Of a stretch of 64,000 nucleotides of DNA, positions 36,309-45,170 are shown in pieces (within the stretch, counting starts at the first letter, position 1; each line of letters opens with the position of its first letter). Under the pieces are notes generated by a model. That model was not told where the DNA came from and did not search any database. It was given only the letters and a program-made list of their open reading frames with translations. Source of the DNA: Candidatus Borrarchaeum yapensis (lineage in GTDB: Archaea > Asgardarchaeota > Sifarchaeia > Borrarchaeales > Borrarchaeaceae); contig JAEOSF010000004.1 in assembly GCA_016840515.1 (NCBI GenBank), positions 1 through 64,000 of the forward strand, written 5' to 3'. Position numbers and translations under genes: made by a program.

Positions 36309-36575
36309 ATGCCAGCACCACGTTATCGTACTCGGTTAATTAAAAAACGAAAAATGAAATTGCCAGGTGGTCGAACAACAACACATTATAAGAAGAAAAA
36401 AGTGAAAAAGAGTAAGTGTGCGAACTGCGGACGACTTTTATCAGGTGTTCCTCGACTGTCCACCTCAGAAATAAGAAAATTGCCAAAGACACAACGCCGT
36501 CCAGAAAGACCTTATGGCGGACATCTTTGTCCTCAATGCCTGCAAGAACTCACAAAACAGGCGACAAGAATTTAA
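36309..36575 (+). CDS. rpl34e: Ribosomal protein eL34
   Basis: An 88-residue zinc-ribbon protein. PAPRYRTRLIKKRKMKLPGG, then CANCGRLL and later CPQCL give the two CxxC pairs of archaeal eL34. The start at ATG 36309 is preferred to GTG 36297, since AGGTGAA lies eight bases upstream. It is followed 45 bases later by cmk. Confidence 0.92.
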   Translation: MPAPRYRTRLIKKRKMKLPGGRTTTHYKKKKVKKSKCANCGRLLSGVPRLSTSEIRKLPKTQRRPERPYGGHLCPQCLQELTKQATRI

Positions 36576-36620
36576 CAACATTTTTTTAAGCAATATTCTT
36601 TTTCTATATTGGTGAATAGT

Positions 36621-37175
36621 GTGCCCCAAAATAAGGGTCTTACAATAGCGATTTCTGGAACAGCTGGCGCTGGAAAATCCACTTTTGCCAAACACATTGC
36701 GGAAGCCTTTGAATTAGAACATGTCTCTGCGGGAAAAATCTTTAGGCAAATGGCTCAACAAAGAGAAATGGATTTAAGCACTTTTAGCACATTTGCAGAG
36801 AATAATATTCATATTGACAAAGAAATTGATGAAAGAAGTATAGAAGCAGCCAAAAAAGGAAATGTTGTGTTAGATGGACATTTGACTGCGTGGATGTGTA
36901 AAGATTTTGTTGATCTTAACATCTTTGTGACCGCACCATTAGAAGTACGTGTTGAAAGAATTGCACAAAGAGACGGAGATCCTTATGAATACGCTTTGAT
37001 CGAAACGACAAAGCGTGAAACAAGCGAAAGAAAGAGGTACAAAAAAATTTATAATATTGACATTCAAGACCTCAGCATCTTTGATATCATCCTTAATACT
37101 GACAAATGGTCAATTGACTCAATAACAAATATCTTAAAAACAGCAATACAAGAATTCATAGGAGGTGAAAAATGA
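36621..37175 (+). CDS. cmk: Cytidylate kinase, archaeal type
   Basis: A 184-residue kinase phosphorylating CMP. The P-loop is GTAGAGKST. Downstream ISGTAGAGKSTFAKHIAEAF, HVSAGKIFRQMA and VVLDGHLTAWM match archaeal Cmk. GGTGA precedes GTG 36621. It lies between eL34 and eL14, the standard archaeal order, and its stop overlaps the eL14 ribosome-binding site. Confidence 0.88.
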   Translation: MPQNKGLTIAISGTAGAGKSTFAKHIAEAFELEHVSAGKIFRQMAQQREMDLSTFSTFAENNIHIDKEIDERSIEAAKKGNVVLDGHLTAWMCKDFVDLNIFVTAPLEVRVERIAQRDGDPYEYALIETTKRETSERKRYKKIYNIDIQDLSIFDIILNTDKWSIDSITNILKTAIQEFIGGEK

Positions 37176-37176
37176 A

Positions 37177-37461
37177 ATGCCTGCGATAGAAATTGGACGA
37201 ATTTGCGTAAAAACGGCTGGGAGAGAAGTCGGAAGAAAATGTGTGATCATAGATATTGTTGATCCAAAAACTGTTGAAATAACGGGTCCTAAAGAATTAA
37301 ATGGTGTAAAAAGACGACGTGCATCAATACGACACATCGAACCAACAATGGAAAGAATTGAAATCGGACGAGGATCAGATGATGATGCAGTCCTTAAAGC
37401 AATTGAGGCTGCAGGGATGACTGATGCATTAAAAGAACGGGTTAAAATCGTTCTGCCCTAA
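37177..37461 (+). CDS. rpl14e: Ribosomal protein eL14
   Basis: A 94-residue protein with a KOW-type SH3 barrel: IEIGRICVKTAGREVGRKCV and VEITGPKELNGVKRRR are diagnostic. It starts at ATG 37177, with GGAGGTG nine bases upstream inside the end of cmk. It is followed by cbf5. Confidence 0.9.
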   Translation: MPAIEIGRICVKTAGREVGRKCVIIDIVDPKTVEITGPKELNGVKRRRASIRHIEPTMERIEIGRGSDDDAVLKAIEAAGMTDALKERVKIVLP

Positions 37462-37532
37462 TTTTTAATTTTACTTATTTTATTGTAATGTAAATAACTT
37501 TTTGGGATTTCCAAAAATGAGAAGGTGAAAAA

Positions 37533-38565
37533 ATGGAAAGAGGCCGCCTACCTAGTGACGTGCGGGGAGAATTAATCACTAAAGCACAGGAGGCGACAAA
37601 TCCTGAATGGGGTTATAAGCCTGCTGAACGTCCTATTAAAGAGCATTTAGCCTTTGGAATAATCAATTTAGATAAACCTGCTGGACCGACAAGTCATGAA
37701 GTTGTAGCATGGGTCAAAAGAATTCTGGAATTAAAGAAAGCAGGTCACGGAGGGACTCTAGAGTTCTGTTAAACAAAGTAAGGAACAGAGTAATCCCGGA
37801 GTGACTGGCATTCTCCCGATCGCCTTGGAACGTGCTACAAAAGTTGTTCAAAGTTGGCTTCCTGCTGGGAAGGAGTACATCTGCATAATGCGTCTTCACA
37901 AAGAAGTAGATCACGAAAAAATTGAGGCAATATGTCAAGAGTTTACAGGCCCACTTTATCAACGTCCTCCACTAAGATCTTCTGTAAAAAGACGCTTAAG
38001 AATCCGTAGAGTATATTATACAAATGTATTAGAAATTTTTGGATCGGATGTCCTCATTCGAGTCGGTTGCGAAGCGGGATTCTACATGAGGAAGTTGGTA
38101 CATGATATTGGCGAAGTGTTGGGTACAGGAGCTCATATGTTAGAGCTAAGAAGAACGCGTGCAGGTCCATTCAAGGAGGATGACACTTTTGTTACACTTC
38201 TTGAAGTAAACGATGCATATCACTATTGGAAAGAAGATGGAAATGAACAGTATCTGCGTAAGGTAATACAACCTGTGGAAGAAGGCTTAGTTCACCTTCC
38301 AAAGTTGGTGATTCGAGATTCTGCAGTTGATGCAATATGCCATGGGGCAAAATTAACGGCGCCCGGTGTATTAAAGTTAAGTGATGATATCAAGCCAGGT
38401 GCTACTGTAGCTATATTGACTCAGAAAGGCGAAGCAGTTGGTATTGCTGAGGCAGTTATGTTAAGTAAAGAGATTCTTGAAATAGATCATGGTGTAGTTG
38501 CTAATACCAAGAAAGTCATAATGCCACGCTCTATGTATCCAGAATGGAAATCCTTTAAAAAATAG
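37533..38565 (+). CDS. cbf5: H/ACA RNA-guided pseudouridine synthase Cbf5, interrupted by an intron
   Basis: Catalytic subunit of H/ACA ribonucleoproteins (dyskerin homologue), converting uridines of rRNA and tRNA to pseudouridine. Two exons, 37533-37761 and 37793-38565, join to 333 residues. Exon 1 ends in [15 protein letters not shown] and GHGGTL; exon 2 begins with [15 protein letters not shown]. The spliced GTLDPG contains the catalytic aspartate, whose codon is split. Exon 2 holds the catalytic-domain end (GAGTHMRKL-like [12 protein letters not shown]) and a C-terminal PUA domain ([20 protein letters not shown]). Without splicing, the frame stops at 37770. Archaeal cbf5 introns are known from Crenarchaeota. 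It follows eL14 on the same strand. Confidence 0.93.
37762..37792 (+). other. 31-nt archaeal pre-mRNA intron in cbf5 with canonical BHB
   Basis: The sequence folds into a textbook bulge-helix-bulge. The outer helix is GGGA (37752-37755) with TCCC. The four-base-pair central helix is CTCT (37756-37759) with AGAG (37787-37790). The two three-base bulges are AGA (37760-37762) and TAA (37791-37793). The inner helix is GTTC with GAAC. Cutting after the second base of each bulge removes 37762-37792 and joins CTAG to ATCCC, restoring Leu-Asp-Pro. The 31-base length explains the frame change between the two halves. Confidence 0.9.
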
Positions 38566-38589
38566 TGGAAGATAAGATTCCTGAGAAAA

Positions 38590-39192
38590 ATGCCAAAGCC
38601 ATATTCGTCTAAAATGCCCACGTCCTCGTTAAAAACGAAAACAATTTCGGTGTATCTACGAGGTAAATTGTTTGAGTTCGTTTCTGCTCCAGATGTTTTT
38701 TCACAATCTAAAATTGACAAAGGCACGCAATTGCTTATTGAAACAATGGATTTAACCAACTCGGACAGGGTTTTAGATCTTGGTTGCGGAATAGGAGTAA
38801 TTGGTATTGTAGCAGCTTCAATAATAATATCTCCTAACAGTCAAGTAGTTCTAACAGACATTAATAGACGAGCTATTAATCTTACGAAGAGTAATCTCAA
38901 AAAAAATTACATTAAAAATGCAGAGACTAGATGGGGCGACCTTTATGAGCCTGTAAAAGGAGATAAGGGAACATTCGATGTTATTATCACAAATCCTCCA
39001 GTTTCAAGCGGCATGAAAACTGTCTTCCAAATTATTGAAGAGGCGCCTCTTTATCTTACATCACAAGGCTCTCTTCAGCTAGTCATAAGAAGGGGACACA
39101 ACAGAGTTAATGAAAAATTGAATACCGTGTTTAATACGGTCTTAGAAATTGGAAAAAAGGCAGGATATCATGTATATAAGTCATTGATGTAG
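38590..39192 (+). CDS. RsmC-like class I SAM methyltransferase
   Basis: A 200-residue methyltransferase. SAM motif I is VLDLGCGIGVIGIVAA; an aspartate follows in VLTDINRRAI; the catalytic NPPV motif in ITNPPVSSGMK identifies the N-methylating RsmC/MTS-type subgroup, which methylates guanine or adenine in RNA. It lies 24 bases after cbf5 and may modify rRNA or tRNA as the archaeal Trm14/RsmC relatives do. The precise target is inferred only in general terms. Confidence 0.8.
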   Translation: MPKPYSSKMPTSSLKTKTISVYLRGKLFEFVSAPDVFSQSKIDKGTQLLIETMDLTNSDRVLDLGCGIGVIGIVAASIIISPNSQVVLTDINRRAINLTKSNLKKNYIKNAETRWGDLYEPVKGDKGTFDVIITNPPVSSGMKTVFQIIEEAPLYLTSQGSLQLVIRRGHNRVNEKLNTVFNTVLEIGKKAGYHVYKSLM

Positions 39193-39300
39193 TTATACAA
39201 TTTTTAATTCGTACAGGGGGCTTTAGCACTTAGCCTATAAATATTTAAACAAAGGTGCCTTCTAGAAACCAATCGATTTTGGGTATCCAATGCTAAATAT

Positions 39301-39427
39301 GCCGGGGTATCTTAGCCTGGTAGGGAGCAGATGCAAGCGTCATTCATTGCAGTTCATGCCTGGAAACCAGATCTGAGAGCCTGTGCTCCATTGGAGCTCG
39401 AGGGTTCAAATCCCTCCCCCGGCGCCA
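39301..39427 (+). tRNA. tRNA-Ser (probable GGA anticodon) with two introns
   Basis: Type II tRNA, CCA encoded. Acceptor GCCGGGG pairs with CCCCGGC, discriminator G; T-arm GAGGG/CCCTC; long variable arm GCTCC-ATT-GGAGC. Intron 1 (39331-39357, 27 nt, position 29/30) has a BHB: central helix GAGC/GTTC, bulges AGA and ATG, inner helix TGCAA/TTGCA. After removal the anticodon stem CAGGC/GCCTG is perfect, but its loop has 19 bases. A 12-nt intron at 39366-39377 (37/38) restores a seven-base loop CTGGAAA, giving Ser(GGA). Removing 39362-39373 instead would give Ser(UGA). The second BHB is imperfect, so anticodon identity is less certain than serine identity. Confidence 0.82.
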
Positions 39428-39559
39428 TTCTAATTTTCTTTAAAGAATTAAAAAGTTGTTACATTAACTATTGTCATTTTGCAAAACACAAGAATGGAAA
39501 TTGTATTTCTATTTTCGAGAGTGTTTACAGCGTTATAGTAATTAGAAAACACAAAATTC

Positions 39560-39958
39560 TTAAACGCGTCTTCCACGACGACCGCCTGGGCGTCTAGTTC
39601 CATCATGAGGAACTGGTGTGACTTCTTCAATTCTACCAATCCGCAAACCTGCACGAGCTAGAGCACGGATTGCTGCTTGTGCACCTGGGCCTGGTGTTTT
39701 TGCGCCATGACCACCTGGTGCTCTTACAGTTATATGAAGAGCTGAAATACCCCTATCTCTTGCTTCATTTGCAGCCCTAAAAGCGGCTTGCATGGCAGCG
39801 TAAGGACTGCTTTCTTCTCGGTCTGCCTTAACGATCATACCTCCGCTATATCGCGCAATGGTTTCAGCACCAGTAAGGTCCGTTATATGAACAATCGTGT
39901 CATTATAAGAAGAATAAATATGGGCAACTCCCCATTTCTGTTCTTTTCTTTGACTCAT
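39560..39958 (-). CDS. rps11: Ribosomal protein uS11
   Basis: A 132-residue small-subunit platform protein. [20 protein letters not shown], then [24 protein letters not shown] core and the C-terminal [20 protein letters not shown] are standard for archaeal uS11. It is the last gene of the uS13-uS4-uS11 operon, which faces the main ribosomal cluster. It ends about 130 bases from the tRNA-Ser gene. Confidence 0.95.
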   Translation of the reverse strand: MSQRKEQKWGVAHIYSSYNDTIVHITDLTGAETIARYSGGMIVKADREESSPYAAMQAAFRAANEARDRGISALHITVRAPGGHGAKTPGPGAQAAIRALARAGLRIGRIEEVTPVPHDGTRRPGGRRGRRV

Positions 39959-39984
39959 AAAATTAACCTCAAGAATAACTATTT

Positions 39985-40524
39985 TTATTCAACTGATTCA
40001 AGAATTGGTGTAGATGGACGTTCTGGGTGATTATCTTCCATATATGGACTCGAAGATACATACGTTAACTCTTTTGCTTCTTCCTTAAGCAATAAACGAC
40101 TTGGGGAAGTTACTTTTTGACCTCGTAGTGCTATGTGACCATGAATAAGAAGTTGTCTCGCATGATGAATAGATTTTGCAAAGCCTTGTCTAAAAACTAT
40201 AGTTTGAAGTCGACGTTTTAAAAGATCTTCAGTTGTTAAACTAAGGACATCATCAATAACTGCCTCTTTTTGAATCAATCCAAGGCGTTCTAATCTTGAT
40301 AATATTTCCTTTTCTACTTTCTCTCTTTTGTCTGTTTCTAGAATAGCTAAAATTTGCCTAGTTTGTTCTCTAATCTTCCTCAGATACGCCTCATGCCGTA
40401 AGTATTCCTTCTTATTACGAAGACCATATTTACCGATTAATTCGAGCTCTATAGCCATTCGATTTTTTTCCCACGGCTGAAAGGGTTTCTTATACTTTTT
40501 CTTAGGTTTTTTAGGATCACCCAT
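39985..40524 (-). CDS. rps4: Ribosomal protein uS4
   Basis: A 179-residue assembly-initiating protein of the small subunit. The N-terminus [17 protein letters not shown] and [16 protein letters not shown] are archaeal. The S4 RNA-binding domain is seen in [20 protein letters not shown] and [11 protein letters not shown]. The zinc finger of bacterial uS4 is absent, as usual in archaea. It lies between uS13 and uS11. Confidence 0.94.
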   Translation of the reverse strand: MGDPKKPKKKYKKPFQPWEKNRMAIELELIGKYGLRNKKEYLRHEAYLRKIREQTRQILAILETDKREKVEKEILSRLERLGLIQKEAVIDDVLSLTTEDLLKRRLQTIVFRQGFAKSIHHARQLLIHGHIALRGQKVTSPSRLLLKEEAKELTYVSSSPYMEDNHPERPSTPILESVE

Positions 40525-40536
40525 TTGACATCACCT

Positions 40537-41004
40537 TTATCTGCCGCTTCTTTTCTTCAAGCGCACTCCAACAACTCTGCCTTTCCGCCCAGTAGTCCTT
40601 GTTCTTTGTCCTCTCACTTTTAGTCCTTGCGAATGGCGTATACCTTTATATGTTTTGAGTTTCATCAGTAAATCAATATCAGTCTTTGTCATCAATTTTA
40701 GTCGAGCGCCTAATAAATGTAAATCTTCGCCAGTGTGTGGATCCTTTTGACGATTTAACAACCATTTAGGAACACCATTATTTGAGGGATCTGTAATGAT
40801 ATCTTCAAGTTTTTTCACATCACGATCGCCAAGAAAACCAACTCTTGAAGTTTGGTCCATATCAGCTATATGTAATATTGCTTGAGCCAGCCGAATATCA
40901 ACACCTGGAATATCCGTTAAGCCCATGTCTAACCGTTTATTTCCATCGATATCTGTACCTATAATACGAATAATATGCCTGAAAGACGATGACAATAACG
41001 ACAC
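40537..41004 (-). CDS. rps13: Ribosomal protein uS13
   Basis: A 155-residue head protein of the small subunit. FRHIIRIIGTDIDGNKRLDM and the C-terminal GIRHSQGLKVRGQRTRTTGR signature are diagnostic. First gene of the uS13-uS4-uS11 operon. The 210-base region to the divergent glycosyltransferase must hold its promoter. uL18e, uL13 and uS9, which often follow in archaea, are not present. Confidence 0.94.
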   Translation of the reverse strand: MSLLSSSFRHIIRIIGTDIDGNKRLDMGLTDIPGVDIRLAQAILHIADMDQTSRVGFLGDRDVKKLEDIITDPSNNGVPKWLLNRQKDPHTGEDLHLLGARLKLMTKTDIDLLMKLKTYKGIRHSQGLKVRGQRTRTTGRKGRVVGVRLKKRSGR

Positions 41005-41216
41005 CTAGTTCCTTTTTTATTTGATTAGCCATAAGTGTTCATAAAACATTTCTGATGGGATATTTATCCCAGAAAGTAAGGGAGAATACTTAATGTAGTT
41101 GACTATTTAAAGTTTCTCTTTTAACCTCAAATTCTCTTAGAAATACTTTAATTATCTTAAGTAGGAATTTTGAATAAGCATTAATGGAATATTCCTAATT
41201 AAGGAGGCATTATTAG

Positions 41217-42383
41217 CTGAGAATATTGGTGGCACATCATCTTTTCGAATCGAAAGGTGGAGGAGAAAGGTTATGTGCAATTGTTGTCGATGAAGCCTTA
41301 CAAAAAGCGCATAACGTAGCGATTGCTACAACATCTCAATTCAATGCGAAAGCAACTTTCGAAAAGAATTTTGGCATAAGTTTAATTGAAGAGCCGCAAC
41401 AATTTTATCTTCTTAAAAAATATATAAACCTCTTCGGGATCTTTCACCGACTTATTACATATTTACCTATAAGAAAGGCTATAAAGAAATTTCATCCGGA
41501 AAGTGTCTTTCTAGATATGGAATTTATCAAACCATTACAGAGCGATGTTAAAAAATACAATGCTAAAGTTTTAAGATACGTTCATTTTCCCACCGTCGCA
41601 GAAACATCTATAAAAGAACTTCTTCCTGAGAAATATTTTCGTTTTCCATATAATTTATACTGGAAACTTTACCTTCTGTTTCAAAGAAGAGTTGTATTAC
41701 CTGCTGAAGATGATTTCTCAGATATAGTGTGTGCAAATAGTATGTTTACAAAAAGATTTGTCGAAAAAGTTTGGAATAGAAAAGATGTCAAGGTTGTGTA
41801 TCCACCAGTTTCTGTCTCTGAGTATTCTCCAGGATCTAGTAAAGAAGATATAGTAGTTTCTTTAGGAAGGTTTACACCAGAAAAAAGGTTTGAACTGGCA
41901 ATACAAGCAATAAGTGAATGCGAAACGAAAGTGAGATTAAATCTGATAGGGGGATTAATTCCCGCCATGAATACTTATTTTCTAAGACTAAAAAGGCTAT
42001 GTAAAGAACTTGGAATCGAAGATAGAGTTCGATTCTATCCTAATGCACCCTTTGAAACTGTGAAAAGAATATTAGGACAATCTAAGGTATTTGTACATCC
42101 GATGCAAAATGAACATTTCGGCATTAGTACGGTAGAAGCAATGGCAAGTGGTTGTATACCGATAAATCATAATTCAGGAGGCTCAATTGAAATATTAAAT
42201 AAAGGACAATACGGATTCCTATTTAAAGATGTATCAGAAATATCTGATTTTATTGATAAGGCTATAAGCGATGAAGATTTCTTTGGAAAAATGTGTAGAT
42301 CTGTTGTAAAACGAGCAAAACTATATGATGAGGCAATATTTAGAAAAGAAATTTTCGACCTAATGGAATCCTCTTTGAACTAA
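41217..42383 (+). CDS. GT4-family glycosyltransferase (ALG11/ALG2-like fold)
   Basis: A 388-residue GT-B enzyme. The N-terminal glycine-rich loop is in VAHHLFESKGGGERLC and the donor-binding C-terminal motif in HFGISTVEAMASGCIPINHNSGG, with the E-x7-E element of GT4. YPPVSVSEYSP and SLGRFTPEKRFELAI also fit. The expected N-terminus RILVAHHLFE begins one codon after a CTG at 41217, nine bases from AAGGAGG; TTG 41226 is the nearest usual start but is spaced too far. It probably adds mannose or another hexose to a lipid-linked glycan. Confidence 0.85.
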   Translation: MRILVAHHLFESKGGGERLCAIVVDEALQKAHNVAIATTSQFNAKATFEKNFGISLIEEPQQFYLLKKYINLFGIFHRLITYLPIRKAIKKFHPESVFLDMEFIKPLQSDVKKYNAKVLRYVHFPTVAETSIKELLPEKYFRFPYNLYWKLYLLFQRRVVLPAEDDFSDIVCANSMFTKRFVEKVWNRKDVKVVYPPVSVSEYSPGSSKEDIVVSLGRFTPEKRFELAIQAISECETKVRLNLIGGLIPAMNTYFLRLKRLCKELGIEDRVRFYPNAPFETVKRILGQSKVFVHPMQNEHFGISTVEAMASGCIPINHNSGGSIEILNKGQYGFLFKDVSEISDFIDKAISDEDFFGKMCRSVVKRAKLYDEAIFRKEIFDLMESSLN

Positions 42384-43237
42384 GTTTGGAGCTCTAGCCA
42401 AGGTACTTGTCGTAAAATTGGTGCACAAACATTTACAGGATGTAGAAACATTCCAAATTCGCCTAATAATTCGCCGTGGTCACTTGTAATTATGATGTGT
42501 CTATGAGGAAGCTTATCCAATATCTTTCTAACATAGCCAAGAGTAAATGTTAAGTTATCCCTGTAGGCTTTTTGATACTGTTCAATTGATATTTTTCCAC
42601 TCTTGACTTGCCTAGCTATAAACGCATCTGCTTGAAGTTGGTGGGTATTGCGAGGAGTAGCTTGAGATAGAAAATCTGGTAAAGGTAGCCTTGTAGCTCC
42701 GATATATGGACCATGAGGCTGCATGTAATGTATAACCATCCGATCATCTAAATTTTTCAATGTTGCTTCGTTGACATTCCAAGGGGGAATTGTCCCTAAC
42801 TTATCGTCCCAACCGAAGTCCCAAACATCTATTATACGTTTAAAATGTTTGATTGCATTATATCCGTAGACCGAAATTCCTACAGAATTTATTCCTGGAT
42901 TTGCAGAAACGTACGTAAGATTGTGGAAAGCTGGAAAGACCAATTTTAGCCAATTAAAAGTATTACTCGCTGGTGACCATGCTTTAGTCAAATCACCATC
43001 CAAACTGTCCTTGTATTCCTGGGAAAAATAATCAAATCTACACGCATCTAATATAATTAGGACATCCCATTTACTCTTTCGAATTAGAGGCAATTGCTTT
43101 ACAGCTTTTTTCGCTTGGGGTTTATAGTAAAAATTTAGCATCATGGATGTAAGTGTTCTGCGAAAAGGGATTTTCGCTTTAATAAGTAGATCTTCAAGAA
43201 TGACTAGCCCGTCCTGTAATCTTATTTTTAAGATCAA
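42380..43237 (-). CDS. Alkaline phosphatase-superfamily (sulfatase-like) protein of the glycan locus
   Basis: A 285-residue protein with the AlkP-fold landmarks WDVLIILDACRFDYF (nucleophile strand), DDRMVIHYMQPHGPYIG and IITSDHGELLG. The metal-binding TSDHGE is clear; no canonical C/S-x-P-x-R sulfatase motif is seen. Relatives in surface-polysaccharide loci are phosphoglycerol or phosphoethanolamine transferases or hydrolases. The assumed start overlaps the upstream glycosyltransferase by 44 bases and may be further downstream. The 3' end overlaps by four bases with the convergent GT4 gene. Confidence 0.7.
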   Translation of the reverse strand: MILKIRLQDGLVILEDLLIKAKIPFRRTLTSMMLNFYYKPQAKKAVKQLPLIRKSKWDVLIILDACRFDYFSQEYKDSLDGDLTKAWSPASNTFNWLKLVFPAFHNLTYVSANPGINSVGISVYGYNAIKHFKRIIDVWDFGWDDKLGTIPPWNVNEATLKNLDDRMVIHYMQPHGPYIGATRLPLPDFLSQATPRNTHQLQADAFIARQVKSGKISIEQYQKAYRDNLTFTLGYVRKILDKLPHRHIIITSDHGELLGEFGMFLHPVNVCAPILRQVPWLELQT

Positions 43238-44180
43238 TAATCATTGCAAAATAAATACCTAGAGTTAAGATTATACCTGAAAGAATGAAAAAAGGAGGTC
43301 CAATTAATTTACCATATAGAGTTCTCATTCTGACTAAGTGAAAGACATATATTGCGCAAAATATGATAATAAAAGGAATAATTGTGAGAGGCAAGCGTAG
43401 AGGCACGATAGCCACACTTACGATTAGCAGGGTGTATAATAATACTCTATAAATATATCTCTTTGGACGCGTTTTCTTGATGACTCGCCATCTAAACGGG
43501 GCCATATTAGTGAAGAGTTTTTTAAAATAATTAATTGGTTCAACATGGAGATGGACTGCAGGGGTTTCTGAAAGTTTAATTATCTTGTAACCTCTCTTAA
43601 TAACTCGTGATGATAATTCGCAGTCTTCTTTCATATGATAATTTTCGTCAAAGTATCCTACATAAGGAAGGATTGAGGTCTTGATCAAGGTGAGGCCCAT
43701 TCCAACCTCCTGAACATCTTGAATTGTTTTTTCTTTTAGAGTCCAGATTTTATCATGTAATTCTGTAATTCCACCTTTAGGTAGATATGGAACAAAAACC
43801 ATTCCAACCGTTTCATCTTCAAATTGAGCAATCATTCTGTATATTGTATCTGTTCCTTCAACGATTACATCTGAATCAAGAAAAAGAATAAATTCTGAAC
43901 CGGCACTACGATCAACACAAATGTTTCGAAGTTGAGGAAGGTTGCCATCCTCTCTTAAAACAACAATATCTTCATATTCTTGAGCATATTTGTTTTTAAA
44001 TTCAATTAATTTCTCATAGGTACTATCAGAACTCATGTTATCAACAAAAACGAAGCGTATTCTGTGTTTTGGGTAATCATCTTTCACTATAGCCTCTAAT
44101 ACCTGATTTATGCACCATTCACGATTTTTTATAGGCATGGCTATTGTTACTAAAGGAAGGTTCTGTGTAGAGTTTTCCAT
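43194..44180 (-). CDS. Membrane-anchored GT2 glycosyltransferase
   Basis: A 328-residue enzyme. N-terminal GT-A domain: VTIAMPIKNREWCINQVLEAI, then the first aspartate in FVFVDNMSSDST and the DxD-like FILFLDSDVIV; the later ED motif is in EDCELSSRV. Two C-terminal transmembrane helices (about 245-270 and 295-320) anchor it. Probable dolichol-phosphate-linked or lipid-linked glycan transferase. It follows the next GT2 gene by 15 bases, so cotranscription is likely. Confidence 0.85.
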   Translation of the reverse strand: MENSTQNLPLVTIAMPIKNREWCINQVLEAIVKDDYPKHRIRFVFVDNMSSDSTYEKLIEFKNKYAQEYEDIVVLREDGNLPQLRNICVDRSAGSEFILFLDSDVIVEGTDTIYRMIAQFEDETVGMVFVPYLPKGGITELHDKIWTLKEKTIQDVQEVGMGLTLIKTSILPYVGYFDENYHMKEDCELSSRVIKRGYKIIKLSETPAVHLHVEPINYFKKLFTNMAPFRWRVIKKTRPKRYIYRVLLYTLLIVSVAIVPLRLPLTIIPFIIIFCAIYVFHLVRMRTLYGKLIGPPFFILSGIILTLGIYFAMIIDLKNKITGRASHS

Positions 44181-44195
44181 TTATTTGCAGACCTC

Positions 44196-45170
44196 TTAAT
44201 ATTCTTCTAAACTGAACAAATCCCTCAAAAAATGGTAATAAAATGAGAGAGTCATTAGGATTCCTACCACAAAAAAATATGCTGGGTTGATCAATCGGTT
44301 TATACCACGTGCCTTTATGAAATAAAAAATGAAACCAATTATTGTGAGTATTAAAAGGGGGATGTATGATACGATCACGAATACAATTGAAACGAGATAA
44401 GCTGAAAAGAAGATTATTTGGCGAATATAACCCAAAGGTCTATTTTTCTTTATCTCAGCATATCTCTGTCCAGAATGCTTCAATAATCTCTGAAAGATGT
44501 TTCCTTTATCGTCTCCTGGGCTACTAATATGTTCATAAATGGTAGCAAAATCAAGGTATGTTTCATATCCTTGTCTCTTAATTCTTTGATATATTTCAGT
44601 ATCTATACCCCATCTACTCTCATCAAAATTCCCAACTAGTTTGAGAATATCCATTTTAAACATCGTGCAGCCTAGACCTGTTGAGTTTACTCTTCTAAGT
44701 CCTTGCTTTCCTTGACTTAACATTACTTTGTCAAAAAAGGATCGCTTAGTTCGGTAATATGAAATGCCTATTGCGCCAATTTTCGTTGAGGTTTTAAAAT
44801 AGTTAAGTAACTTTGTAATGACATCTGGTTCTATAATGACATCGCAATCCAAGCTGAGAAAAAAATCGCCAATCGCGTTTGCTATACATATATTACGTGC
44901 TTGTGAAAGCCTTTGCAACGCTAAAGGATACAATCTGTAAGTTGGGAACTCAACTTCTCGAATTACTAGAATAGATTCATATTCATTGTTATGCTCTTCC
45001 TTAAATTCCGTTATGAATGAATATGTTTCGTCATCAGAAGCATCAATAAAAACAATTCTTTGTGATTTTTTAGGATATGAAATAGCATATAATGCATCTA
45101 AAAATCGAGGGATATATTTTATTGCGTTCTTAGTAGGAATACCAATAGTTATAAAAGGATAAGACTGCAT
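44196..45170 (-). CDS. Membrane-anchored GT2 glycosyltransferase, paralogue
   Basis: A 324-residue protein similar in layout to its downstream neighbour: ITIGIPTKNAIKYIPRFLDAL, DxD-like FLSLDCDVII, RWGIDTEIYQRIK as acceptor-site segment, then two C-terminal membrane helices. Probably arose by tandem duplication. It starts at the base where the flippase gene ends, an overlap typical of translational coupling. Confidence 0.85.
   Translation of the reverse strand: MQSYPFITIGIPTKNAIKYIPRFLDALYAISYPKKSQRIVFIDASDDETYSFITEFKEEHNNEYESILVIREVEFPTYRLYPLALQRLSQARNICIANAIGDFFLSLDCDVIIEPDVITKLLNYFKTSTKIGAIGISYYRTKRSFFDKVMLSQGKQGLRRVNSTGLGCTMFKMDILKLVGNFDESRWGIDTEIYQRIKRQGYETYLDFATIYEHISSPGDDKGNIFQRLLKHSGQRYAEIKKNRPLGYIRQIIFFSAYLVSIVFVIVSYIPLLILTIIGFIFYFIKARGINRLINPAYFFVVGILMTLSFYYHFLRDLFSLEEY

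Noticed and set aside
37533..38565. cbf5 as a frameshifted pseudogene
   Set aside because: A perfect bulge-helix-bulge explains both the stop and the frame change, and splicing restores the conserved GTLDPG exactly.
39301..39427. tRNA with a 24-base variable region using CAGAT/ATCTG as anticodon stem
   Set aside because: It lacks U33 and gives an overlong variable region; the two-intron model explains all conserved bases.
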